Source: Tritrichomonas musculus (Eukaryota > Parabasalia > Tritrichomonadida > Tritrichomonadidae). From it: a stretch of 64,000 nt of DNA. The notes under the pieces were generated by a model that saw nothing but the letters and a program-made list of their open reading frames with translations, did no database searches and had not been told where the DNA came from. The position numbers and the translations under genes were made by a program. The stretch is taken from contig JAPFFF010000021.1 of assembly GCA_039105265.1 (NCBI GenBank), forward strand, positions 1,674,001 through 1,738,000, written 5' to 3'. Shown here piece by piece: positions 42,248-52,200 of the stretch (its first letter is position 1; each line of letters starts with the position of its first letter).

Positions 42248-45200
42248 ATGACGAAGTTGTTGAGTAGACTATCGAAATCTGAGATTCTATCATTACCAGG
42301 GTTTGATAGATATGGATCACTCAAGATCAAAGAGTTGAAACCTATATTGAAGAAGAGTATCAAACAGATGAATATCGCTTTTAGAGGTGTACGTGTAGAT
42401 GATTATGTTAACCGATTCAATGAAATTCGTGAACAGAAACAGTCTGATGACGATCTATTTAAACGAATGTCGACAATGAAACATCAACAACAGAAACAAC
42501 ATCAAAGTCATGAACAGTATAAACAGTCATTGAAAGATACAGCTATGTTCGAACGTTCATTGATGAATATGAGTGAACTCTATTCAGTTCCACATCCAAG
42601 TGAAAGTAAACTATTCATCGAATCGTTAATGAATGTCGATACTGAATATACGACAACCAAATCCGATGAACGACTCCGTTATGAAGAGAATGTTCATGAC
42701 AAAACTGAATATCAAAACGAGATGAAGAGAATGATGTTAGCCGCTAAGAATCATGAAACATTTGAAATCGATATCGATGATGATAGTGAGAAACAATACG
42801 CTTTCGTTAAAGTATTACGATATATTCGTAAGATGAAAACAAATGAATGGAGACCAATTATAACTGGTTATGACATGAACGGTAATGGTCGAAAGTTCAG
42901 TATCAACAAAGAGTTGGATCTCGAAACTATGATACGATGTATACTAGGTGAGATAACTGTAGAAGATTACAGTTCCGATTGTGATCCGAATCTAATCGGT
43001 TGGGATTACATTCCAGTTCGATTCGAAGTGAAGTTCATCAAGATGACTAAGAATGAAGAGACTGGAAAGACTGAGTTCATCGAAAAGGTTGACGGTGAAG
43101 AAGTAGTAGTTGAATCAGTTGATGACTTTCGTGAAACTCCAGACGGTGGTTTCTTTCCATACATCAACCTAATCAATGGTTTAGACTTGACCAGATATCA
43201 GATATTCAACACCATTAACAAGAATAACTATCGTGATAACTGTTTCGTATACGCTTGTGTTCAATCAGGTGTATTTACTGATGACGAACTCCATAAACTT
43301 CGTTCAATAATGTTAACTCGATCAATACCAAATAAGAAGATATTGGAAATAGCTATTCAAATGAAGTGTCATTTCGTGATTAGTAGAGTTGATGAAAAGA
43401 GAGATTCACGAACTAGAAGACGAATAAGAATCGATACTCGTAAGAATCCGAAAGTCATAGCTAATCGTGTTGTTCGATTATTGTTATATAAAGATCACTA
43501 CATGATCGATCATGATGAATCATTACCGATAACGAAGTTTTATATTAAATATCATGATGAGATTGACATGTTATATCCAGATATGAACATTCAACAACGA
43601 TTTCGTATTCGTGATATCAAAGATGATGATGATACTCCTATATATGAACCAGATGATTGGACTGGAACTGGATTCTTGACCGTCATGTTTAGTATGTTCG
43701 AACATGGATGTTTCAGAGAGATCAACCAATGTGAACAGGGTATATTAGATACATGTGAGTTCGATAATCATTTGAATGACTACGTTAGTCTCAGTTATGA
43801 TGAAGAATCATGTTGTAGACTTGAATCGGCTGACACTAAGAAGATAACTGAATGGTCTCATATCTATTACGCCGATTACGAAACTGATGTAACTGTATCT
43901 CCACATCGACCATATCTGATTTGTCTCTGTGATGACAAACATGTTGTACCATTCACTGGATCTAAACTCACGTCAACGTTCTTGATGTCACTCAAAAGTA
44001 ATTCGTTAACATACTTCCACAATCTGAAATACGACGCTTGTTTCTTCATTCATGAATCAGACTGGGAGACACAGGTGACTCAACGAAGTGGAACTCTATT
44101 ACAAGTCGTTATGGATCATTATAAATGGATCAATGTTACCGATCCGAAAACGAAACAACCAGTTACGAAGAAGATTCGTGATAAACACTTAACATTCCGT
44201 AACAGCAAGTCCATCATCCCCGCTCCATTATGTGACTTCGATAGCATGTTCAATCTAAAGGTTCATAAAGAGATAATCGCTTATCGAATCTATACTGAAA
44301 AGAATCTCAAACGAAAGACTATTCCATTCAGTGAATTCTATGATCAATACGTTAACGAAAACATCGATAAGAAATCCACTGACGAACTCGAAAAAGATCG
44401 TGACCAATTGATTCGAAACGCTAAGTTCGCTAAATCATACGATGAAGCTGATGAAACAATCGACATCATGAAGTACGCTACGTTCTATTGTAAATTAGAC
44501 TGTATCACGTTAATGAAGGGGATGACGAAGTTCAATAACGATTTATCTGAAGTGTTCACCAAAACCGATAAACCATGGATTGGTATTCATCAATTCATAT
44601 CCATCTCAGCTGTTGGTTATGATTTCGCTCGTATATATGGTTGTTTCGATGGATGTTATCTATTAAGTGGTAAACCACAGAACTTCATCCAACGTTGTGT
44701 CAGTGGTGGTCGTACAATGACAGCTAATAACGAAAAACAGTACATCGTTGATCGTATCCAAGACTTCGATGCTGTTAGTCTATATCCATCATCTATGTCA
44801 ATTATGGATGGAGTCGCTAAAGGTAGACCAAAGGTGATTCCAGATGATTGTACTCATGAACAGTTAATGAATTACGATACATTCTTTATCGAAGTCAACA
44901 TCAACAAATTATCGTGTAAGTCCAATCGTCCGTATAAGTTCGGTCATGTATTCACCCATAATGAAGCTGGATCCAAAATATTCTGTAATGAAACAGTCGA
45001 TCATTACTACGTTGATAAGATCACCTTGATGGATTTAATCGAATTCTATGATATTGATTACGAACTCATCCGTGGATACTATTTCGATGAAGGTTTCAAC
45101 AAAAAGATCAATGAGTTCATCAAAACGTTATTCGATCTAAGATTGAAGTATAAGAATGAACATAATCCATTGGAGAAGACGATTAAACTGTTGTTGAACT

Positions 45201-45901
45201 CCATCTACGGTAAATCAATATTGAAACCAATGAATGATGAAATCAAAGTCGTCAACAAGAAGAATCTTATATCATATATCTATCGTAACTATAACTTCAT
45301 CAAAGAAGTATCATTCAATGATTCAACTAAATGTTTCGTTAAGAAGATCAAACCAATCAACAATCACTTCAATCTTCCACAGTTTGGAGCTTCTGTGTTA
45401 TCGTGGAGTAAACACATCATGAATCAAGTGGTGTCAACAGCTGAACAACACGGAATCGATATATACTACACTGACACGGACAGTGTCCACATAAAAGAAT
45501 GTGATGTTGACAGATTAGCTGAGATCTATAAAGAAAAGTATGGTCGTGATTTGATCGGTAAACAGATGACACAGTTTCATTGTGATTTCGATTCATTTCC
45601 AGGTGCTACTGGTCAGATACATTCACGTAAGTTGATCGCTCTTGGTAAGAAATCATATCTCGACATATTAGTTGACGAAGTTGGTTTAGAAGGTTATCAT
45701 ATTAGGTGTAAAGGGGTACCAAAACAGTGTATACTCAATAAGTGTAAACGAATGAATATCACAGTTGAAGAGTTATACGAACGATTATACAATGGTGAAT
45801 CAATCACATTTGATCTCACTGATGGTTATAACTGTTTTCGTAAGACGAAGTGTTTCCAACAAATCACATTACCACAGTTCTTACGTAAAGTTCAATTCTA
45901 A
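42248..45901 (+). CDS. Protein-primed family B DNA polymerase with extra N-terminal domain
   Basis: A 1,217-residue protein that looks whole. The exonuclease motifs are ADYETD (near 543), HNLKYDACF (near 595) and YCKLDC (near 750). The polymerase motifs are DFDAVSLYPSSM (A, near 840), KLLLNSIYGKS (B, near 980), YTDTDSVH (C, near 1,075) and KKSY. This is the pPolB type used by Polintons, adenoviruses and linear plasmids, which start synthesis from a terminal protein. Upstream of the exonuclease, residues about 315-430 form an added domain with RDNCFVYACVQSG and, about 85 residues later, LLLYKDHYMID, an OTU- or papain-like Cys/His arrangement. The TATTTTT motif ends 12 nt before the ATG. Confidence 0.93.
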   Translation: MTKLLSRLSKSEILSLPGFDRYGSLKIKELKPILKKSIKQMNIAFRGVRVDDYVNRFNEIREQKQSDDDLFKRMSTMKHQQQKQHQSHEQYKQSLKDTAMFERSLMNMSELYSVPHPSESKLFIESLMNVDTEYTTTKSDERLRYEENVHDKTEYQNEMKRMMLAAKNHETFEIDIDDDSEKQYAFVKVLRYIRKMKTNEWRPIITGYDMNGNGRKFSINKELDLETMIRCILGEITVEDYSSDCDPNLIGWDYIPVRFEVKFIKMTKNEETGKTEFIEKVDGEEVVVESVDDFRETPDGGFFPYINLINGLDLTRYQIFNTINKNNYRDNCFVYACVQSGVFTDDELHKLRSIMLTRSIPNKKILEIAIQMKCHFVISRVDEKRDSRTRRRIRIDTRKNPKVIANRVVRLLLYKDHYMIDHDESLPITKFYIKYHDEIDMLYPDMNIQQRFRIRDIKDDDDTPIYEPDDWTGTGFLTVMFSMFEHGCFREINQCEQGILDTCEFDNHLNDYVSLSYDEESCCRLESADTKKITEWSHIYYADYETDVTVSPHRPYLICLCDDKHVVPFTGSKLTSTFLMSLKSNSLTYFHNLKYDACFFIHESDWETQVTQRSGTLLQVVMDHYKWINVTDPKTKQPVTKKIRDKHLTFRNSKSIIPAPLCDFDSMFNLKVHKEIIAYRIYTEKNLKRKTIPFSEFYDQYVNENIDKKSTDELEKDRDQLIRNAKFAKSYDEADETIDIMKYATFYCKLDCITLMKGMTKFNNDLSEVFTKTDKPWIGIHQFISISAVGYDFARIYGCFDGCYLLSGKPQNFIQRCVSGGRTMTANNEKQYIVDRIQDFDAVSLYPSSMSIMDGVAKGRPKVIPDDCTHEQLMNYDTFFIEVNINKLSCKSNRPYKFGHVFTHNEAGSKIFCNETVDHYYVDKITLMDLIEFYDIDYELIRGYYFDEGFNKKINEFIKTLFDLRLKYKNEHNPLEKTIKLLLNSIYGKSILKPMNDEIKVVNKKNLISYIYRNYNFIKEVSFNDSTKCFVKKIKPINNHFNLPQFGASVLSWSKHIMNQVVSTAEQHGIDIYYTDTDSVHIKECDVDRLAEIYKEKYGRDLIGKQMTQFHCDFDSFPGATGQIHSRKLIALGKKSYLDILVDEVGLEGYHIRCKGVPKQCILNKCKRMNITVEELYERLYNGESITFDLTDGYNCFRKTKCFQQITLPQFLRKVQF

Positions 45902-45925
45902 GTCAACTATTTTTGTGTTGATGAA

Positions 45926-46117
45926 ATGGAATATCATTTCGTAGACATCAAGGGGTTCAATGGTCGATACGAGATATCGATTGAAGAACCATACATAATT
46001 CGCGATAAGTTAACATATTATGTCATTGATGAGTGGCATAACAATTATGGAGATGTCGGTGTGATCTTAAACGGTGAATTCTATCTCATTACTGAGTTGA
46101 TTTCAAACTTAAATTGA
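45926..46117 (+). CDS. Small NUMOD4-like protein
   Basis: 63 residues. VDIKGFNGRYEISIEEPYIIRD resembles the NUMOD4 module (WxxIxGYxGxYxISxxGxVRS) that precedes HNH domains in homing endonucleases, but no nuclease part follows. It may be a stand-alone DNA-binding module. TATTTTT ends 11 nt before the ATG, which argues that it is expressed. Confidence 0.5.
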   Translation: MEYHFVDIKGFNGRYEISIEEPYIIRDKLTYYVIDEWHNNYGDVGVILNGEFYLITELISNLN

Positions 46118-46141
46118 ATCGATTATTTTTATTCTATCGAA

Positions 46142-46606
46142 ATGTCTGTCGAAATCAAACCAACCGTCAAAAGCTTCGTCGAAACCATTCATCCGATCAA
46201 CACTGATAAACTCTACGTGTATCTCGATAGTAAGATCTATCCAAACGAGTTCGGTATCAGTGTTCGTCCATTACTCGTCAAATACGGATCAACTGTTATA
46301 GACATGTCCAAGATGATCGATATGTTTGGTAAGGTTCCATACATCACCGTGAAAGAGAATCGTTTTCGATCAGTATATAGAGATCCAATGTTGATGACAA
46401 TCGATTTGAAACCGAAACAATACAAAGACAACAATTATTATCAATACTTCATCGATAAACTATGTTTACAATCCGAATTGAAGAGATATGAAGTGATCTA
46501 CAACAAAGCTCATAAAGTCATCTCTGAATATAAACAAACGATCACTAAGAGTCAATCAGTTGATGATTTCCGTGAGATTGATAAAGATGACGATGAACCA
46601 ATCTAA
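46142..46606 (+). CDS. Element protein of unknown function
   Basis: 154 residues, alpha/beta N-terminal part (LYVYLDSKIYPNEFGISVRPLLVKYG) and helical, charged C-terminal part ending in an acidic tail. No family is recognised. It follows the NUMOD4-like gene, with TATTTTT 11 nt before the ATG, and is directly followed by the conserved non-coding cassette. Confidence 0.6.
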   Translation: MSVEIKPTVKSFVETIHPINTDKLYVYLDSKIYPNEFGISVRPLLVKYGSTVIDMSKMIDMFGKVPYITVKENRFRSVYRDPMLMTIDLKPKQYKDNNYYQYFIDKLCLQSELKRYEVIYNKAHKVISEYKQTITKSQSVDDFREIDKDDDEPI

Positions 46607-46616
46607 ATGGATTCAT

Positions 46617-46970
46617 TCTATTTTTGATCCAAAAATACAAAAACCAACTGTCTTCGTAGATGCGTCATGCATTCGATATGAGATGATACGTACCCGGGAT
46701 GATACCACCCCATAAAGAGAAACAATATGCATCTACTCGGTTGGGGAAGAGACTGGAAGTCTTTTCATTACGAGGATTACATTTGCCGACAAATGCTTCT
46801 GTGTTATCTATACCACAAGTAATAGTTTACCCAAGGTGTTTAGTTCGCTAGGGTTCTATCACAAATATGATACAAAATAACACAGAAAAGTGGTACGGTA
46901 GCGAATCGAACCAGTGTTCCGGACCACCGATTCATGACTCTACCACTATACCCGTTAGCGCTAACGTTTA
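46617..46970 (+). ncRNA. Conserved structured non-coding cassette, copy A
   Basis: No protein is encoded, yet this block is strongly conserved with 62,516-62,855. TATTTTT (46,619-46,625) precedes it, as for the element's genes. GTAGATGC (46,656-46,663) pairs with GCATCTAC (46,729-46,736). A 57-nt core (46,813-46,869) differs from copy B at about four positions and holds the hairpin ACCCAAG...CTAGGGT. The right end carries a tRNA-like segment on the opposite strand and the palindrome GTTAGCGCTAAC (46,954-46,965). It may be an RNA gene of the element; it could also be a cis-acting DNA element. It matches no RNA family I know. Confidence 0.6.
46891..46953 (-). other. tRNA-like segment with box A- and box B-like motifs (copy A tail)
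   Basis: On the minus strand GGTATAGTGGTAGAGTCATG resembles a tRNA 5' part with box A, and GGTTCGATTC (reverse of 46,903-46,912) is a good box B. The ends GGTATAG and CCGTACC can pair as an acceptor-like stem and are followed by a T-run, a possible Pol III stop. The T-arm does not close properly, so I do not call a functional tRNA. Copy B keeps the same acceptor pairing with a changed base pair. Confidence 0.4.
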
Positions 46971-47393
46971 TTAGATATCGATTTACTATTTATTCTGTTC
47001 CAGCTATATTCCATCACAATATATACCGTCATAATTATCCAAAATTTTTCAAAAATAGTTTTCATATCACATGTCAAAAATTATGTATAGTATCGATGTT
47101 TCGACCATGTAAAGTCGACTACGAGAATTATCGTACTCGAAATATCAATGATGAAAACCACTGTTTTTGATACAAAATGGATCATAAAACGAGTAATCTG
47201 TGAATCGCGATATCTATGTTGATTTCTATCGAAAATCCACTGTTTCGAACCTCTAAACGCTAGTGCGGAAATTTCCGCACTAGCCATATCGTTAATGAAA
47301 ACCACTATTTATACGACATTTCGACCATTATGTAACGTTCACCATGATTAACATCAAACTAGTTTGCATCTAATATTTTATCGTAATTGAAAC
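46971..47393. promoter_or_regulatory. Non-coding control-like region with a 26-bp perfect palindrome
   Basis: A perfect palindrome occupies 47,259-47,284, with centre GTGCGGAAATTTCCGCAC. Around it TGAAAACCACT recurs (about 47,151 and 47,299), with a weaker copy near 47,233, and TTTCGACCAT recurs (about 47,099 and 47,321). No reading frame here looks real. Position upstream of the KilA-N gene fits an operator; an internal replication site or a bidirectional terminator is also possible. Confidence 0.5.
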
Positions 47394-48137
47394 ATGTCTA
47401 CAATAATTCGCGAACCAATCAACTGTGAATACGAATACATCCAGTATAACAAGAAGCTACGAATCATACATTCAATCGATGATGATATGTATCAGGTGAA
47501 GTCTATCATCGATGCTTGTCATTCAAATAAGAGAGCTAACGACTGGATTAATAGTAAAGACACTAAAGAGTTGTTGAAATCATTCGAACATGATCGTGAT
47601 TTAGCTGGATCGATACCAGTAGATAACAGAATCAACGTTAGTGTTGAATTACGTGGTTACTACGTTCACAGATTACTCGTCAACGCTGTAGCTATGTGGG
47701 CTTCATCTAGATACGCTCTTCAGATCTATAAATTGTTAGATCAGATGGCTACAACTGAACGTGAAGAGATGGAATCTACGATCAAACAACAACGTCCACG
47801 AATGGTACCGAAGAATCATGAAAATGATTATCGATATCTCATCTGGCGTGAACCAATACCAGATAAACCAAATGGAGTTATATTACATCTAGTCCGTCGT
47901 AACAAATCAACATTCGAACAAATCCGTCAACATTACGATAATGAATCTGAAAGATGGTTCTATCGTGATAATCTTCCGATATCGATGTCAATCAATAAAG
48001 ATGTTATCGACATCATTAAGAGTGTCGTACCAGATGGTGAATATGAGTTCAACGGATGTAATGTCTCGTTACATGTCAAATATTTGGATCGACTGTATAA
48101 ATCAATTAGTGATTACTTCGATCAATATCAGAAGTGA
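47394..48137 (+). CDS. KilA-N domain protein (copy 1)
   Basis: 247 residues. Residues about 10-120 form a KilA-N DNA-binding domain (YQVKSIIDACHSNKRANDWINSKDTKELL... then RGYYVHRLLVNAVAMWASSRYALQIYKLLDQM). The C-terminal part (RMVPKNHENDYRYLIWREPIP...VILHLVRRNKSTFEQI) is a conserved companion domain also found in copy 2 at 61,118. KilA-N proteins of large DNA viruses and phages act as DNA-binding regulators. TATTTTA lies 13 nt before the ATG. Confidence 0.85.
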   Translation: MSTIIREPINCEYEYIQYNKKLRIIHSIDDDMYQVKSIIDACHSNKRANDWINSKDTKELLKSFEHDRDLAGSIPVDNRINVSVELRGYYVHRLLVNAVAMWASSRYALQIYKLLDQMATTEREEMESTIKQQRPRMVPKNHENDYRYLIWREPIPDKPNGVILHLVRRNKSTFEQIRQHYDNESERWFYRDNLPISMSINKDVIDIIKSVVPDGEYEFNGCNVSLHVKYLDRLYKSISDYFDQYQK

Positions 48138-48177
48138 GTTGATTCGATTATAATTTAATATTTTTCTTTGACTGTAA

Positions 48178-48462
48178 ATGACTATCAATACCGACATCTT
48201 CAATGAAACAGACGTAATCAAATCATTACGATCCAAACAATCAGACGAATTAGTCACTGACGACAAAGAACTACTCGCTGATGAACCATCCACTCCATCC
48301 AAATCCAATCGTGGACGTAAACGTAAGTATCAAACTGATGAAGAGAGAATCATCGCTAGACGATTACAACAAAAACAATACCGTGAACGAAAGAAACAAG
48401 AGTTAGCTGAGTTACGCGCGTTGAAAGCTCGTCTCGACGCTGAATCCAAATCAAACGAGTAA
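48178..48462 (+). CDS. Small bZIP-like DNA-binding protein
   Basis: 94 residues. RGRKRKYQTDEERIIARRLQ followed by QKQYRERKKQELAELRALKA looks like a basic region running into a short leucine zipper, preceded by an AT-hook-like RGRKRK. It probably regulates transcription from the element. TATTTTT ends 12 nt before the ATG. It follows the KilA-N gene by 40 bp, which suggests a regulatory pair. Confidence 0.7.
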   Translation: MTINTDIFNETDVIKSLRSKQSDELVTDDKELLADEPSTPSKSNRGRKRKYQTDEERIIARRLQQKQYRERKKQELAELRALKARLDAESKSNE

Positions 48463-48467
48463 ATCCA

Positions 48468-49229
48468 TTAATGTAATTTCATTTTTGGATTATCACATGG
48501 TTTAACTTTGATGGTAACGAACATCGGACTGGCTAACACTACTGGTTGATACTGGAAGTCGACTAGTTGTAGATCGATTTGTTTGAATGAATCTATGTTA
48601 ACGATATTTTTGATTGGTTTACCATAGGTTTCGAAGTTCTGGATGATTGGTGTATCTGTGTCGATGATATGATCGATACTTGCTATGACTGATGGTGTGT
48701 ATTCTATGTCACCGATATTAGATTGAATAGCTTGACCCTGTTTCGATACCAGATATAGTTTATTCGCATAGTCTCTAATCGGTCTCTCAGCTATAATCAA
48801 TTCATTAGCTGGATATACCTTATTGAGTTTCATGTTGTATAGTCCAGTGACTAATCCAGCGCGATGATCAATTCGTGTGAATTTGAATCCATCCACTAAC
48901 GGAGTAATCAGTGTTCGACCTCTACTTCCATCACCATCAGTGTTAACTCCGACATTGATATATCTTTCAGCATTATCCCATTTGAGTATACTATTAGCAT
49001 CTTTCTTACTAACGTTGAACAGATCTAGACACTCCAATTTATGTTTTTGAAAATTACCATCATCATCTTCATATTCGAATTCGATTACATCATCATCTGT
49101 CGTTATCAATAGATCTCTCGTGTTTATCGAAGCGACATGATATTCAATGTACTCACAATTCCATGGTATGTTAATGTTTGCTTGTAAATGACTGTAGTCC
49201 GGTCCGGTACTTTGTAACGATAACAGCAT
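48468..49229 (-). CDS. Likely penton-type minor capsid protein (single jelly roll)
   Basis: 253 residues, predicted almost all beta. It starts near NINIPWNCEYIEYHVASINTRD and ends with DLQLVDFQYQPVVLASPMFV and TIKVKP, the kind of closing strand pattern seen in Polinton/adintovirus minor capsid (penton-like) proteins. The assignment rests on pattern and context, since no catalytic residue can confirm it. It is divergent from the fibre-like gene with only 3 bp between the two ATGs, so the start regions overlap. Confidence 0.5.
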   Translation of the reverse strand: MLLSLQSTGPDYSHLQANINIPWNCEYIEYHVASINTRDLLITTDDDVIEFEYEDDDGNFQKHKLECLDLFNVSKKDANSILKWDNAERYINVGVNTDGDGSRGRTLITPLVDGFKFTRIDHRAGLVTGLYNMKLNKVYPANELIIAERPIRDYANKLYLVSKQGQAIQSNIGDIEYTPSVIASIDHIIDTDTPIIQNFETYGKPIKNIVNIDSFKQIDLQLVDFQYQPVVLASPMFVTIKVKPCDNPKMKLH

Positions 49230-49232
49230 TTT

Positions 49233-52200
49233 ATGTTAAATAAAATGATTACCCCATTAGCTGTGCGTGCAATGGCATTGAAAGATCGCGGTTACAAAAT
49301 CAAAGTCAGAGACGATGAATTGAAGATCACCAAAGACAGTAAAGTTGATGATGTTCGTATCAATTGTGTCTACACCAAGAACGAAATCGATGAGCTGATT
49401 AAAAACACCAAATCAGAGATTAATGATAACTCACTATTCGAACTCCGCGAATCCGATCAACTGTATCTATATAAACCGTCATTGATTACTCAATCAAGTA
49501 AGTACTATGAGATGATATGGAATATCGATCCGAACTATGAAATTCCATTACAGTTAGAATTCGAATTCAAAGACTATCTGTTTGGTCATACATGGTCATT
49601 GATATGGGATGGTCATTCATGGACCGGAAACAACGTCGTGAACCTATCATTCAATAAACAGTCAACCGTTAGAAACAACAATGGAAGTCCAGCGATAGTA
49701 GTTCGTCACAATGATTACATCGCTAAATGGATCCGCTGTTTCGTAGATACCGTCAAAGACTCAGACAACTATGCTACTATACTATCCAAATACGTTACAA
49801 ACTGGAGAGTAATGTACGCTGATGGAACCGTCATCAATGTATCTGATGATAACGTTAAACTCGGTGAATCACCTCATTACGACAACATCGATGTTCAACA
49901 ATTCGGTGTTAAAGTATCTAACGACGTATCCAGTAAGAACATGTTGTATGTACTAGCTGATATCAATATCAACGGTTTTGTAACTCCATTGAAGTGGGAT
50001 CTGAACATAACTACTCCAATCAACCTTCATTATCTGAATACTCGTGACAACAACCCTGTTATAGAGTCATTCACATACATCCGCGAAGTCAAACACTCGA
50101 ACAAGTCTATACCAGAAGAGAATACCAATAACGACATTCACATCTATATCGAGAAAGAGTATTTCGAACAGAAACCAGATACCGCTGATGAAACGTACAA
50201 TCCATTCGATATCATGATCACTCAACAGTTCTATGAAGTCAAACCAGATCCACGTGAATGTACTACCATCACCACTGATAATAACATCTACTCATCGAAG
50301 ATCATATGGGCTGATAACATCATGACTATGCGTAGAGATCTGAACGTAGTTGGTGGTACCGTTGACGTACTCGCATATGACTACTCAGTGTTACGTGCTA
50401 TCATCAATGGTATCCAAGAACAACTTCGATTACAAGCTGCGTATAACGAGTACATTGATTCTATTCGTAAAGGTTTAGCGATTGCTAGTGACATAATCAC
50501 AATACTTTCAGGTGCAGTGAATATGGTTAAAGATCTATCAACTCTATCCATGACAGGTGAGAACATGAACATCAACACATATCGAACTGAAGACTTTACA
50601 TTCCCTGGAATGGGTGGACCGAATGATGATTACCCCGGCGGTAAACAACCGATTAGTGGTAAATTCCTCCTCGATATGGATACTAGCGCTGCTGGTCAAG
50701 TACTAAAACGATTCATTCCAACACAGACTGAGATTCCAGCAGCTACATCATCGTTAACTGCTACTGATTTGGTACTAAACGCGATGAACTCGTTAACTCA
50801 GATCGGTACTACAACCACGACATTAATTGCTGGTGGATTAACATTAGATCGAGTACCGGAAATGATTGATGGTGTAAGAACTATTCAACAATCGATACAA
50901 ACTATTACTGATTCAGTTCGCGAATTGCGTCGTAGATGGAGAGAACATAGAGATAACACCATTGTTGATCACACAGTCGAAAACACTGATGAGATGGAAC
51001 TAGATGATTTAGATGATGAAACACCAACAACGAGATTAACTCATGATACAACCACTAACGCCGGATCTGGATTTGGTGATCATAATCTGGAATCATTATC
51101 GGATCTCACTGATGAAGAGTTGTTAGCGTTGAACTCATCTGATGTCCATGTTGATCAGATCGGTAATGATCTCATACTCATAACGAGTGTAACTACTGGT
51201 GAAGTGGTTTATATCAGAAGACGTGATCATGTACAATCAATAACGACTCCAGAACGTATCAGATTCAATAGCAGACGTCGTGTAGATACCACCTCAACAT
51301 GGTCTTATGATGGACGAACCGCGTTAGAAATAGAACAGATGTTATTGACTGATCGAATCCTATTCGAGAATACACATCCTGAACTCCAATTCGTTAGAAA
51401 CAGTGATGTAGATACCGGTGTTGATTGGACTGAAGTGAGAGATTCGAGTGGTAGAACTGTTGCGATCATCGATATAACCATGCTGACTCGTACATCAGTT
51501 GACAGTGATGGAATATCGATTCATAATCATGGATCATCCGTTAACGTTAACTCAGATGGTATTCACGTAAATGATGAAACTCGTGAACTCATCGCTAATG
51601 AATACAATGTAGTGGTTGTCAATCACGAACTCACTCCAACGGATGATGCTGATGTAGTCATCCCTGGAACCACTATCACACTTGGCGATATCGAACAGAT
51701 GGATTGGTTTCAACGTCATAGACTCGCTAATGAGATCCATGGATTAAGATTCAGAGATTCGCGAAGCGAACTTGGTTCCACTAACAATGATGATCACACA
51801 GAAGTGGTTTACAAAAACAATGTTATTGGAGTTATCGATCGACGACATATCAATCAAGTAACCATCAATGATAATCAAATCACTCTCACTAATCCCGATA
51901 ATCAACTAACACTCACTGATCATGATATTCAATGGATGAGAGATCACGATGAACAACATCGATCAACATTACGTGGATTCATATCGAACATCAACAACCG
52001 ATTAGAAGAGATCAACATGGATATGGAGTGGTTACTAGATCATCCGTCATTGACTGATCGTTATGTAGTCTGTAGAGGTTCACGTATATTGGTTCCGATA
52101 GTAGATGCTGTGTTGTATATACCACGATCGATTCGCAAAGCTAGTACTTATTCATTAGAGGGTGAATCCATACCAAATAAACTCAGTCTACAACCCCTTA

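Noticed and set aside
46891-46965. Functional tRNA gene
   Set aside because: Box A- and box B-like motifs and an acceptor-like stem are present, but the T-arm does not pair and the anticodon arm is not formed, so only a tRNA-like segment is claimed.
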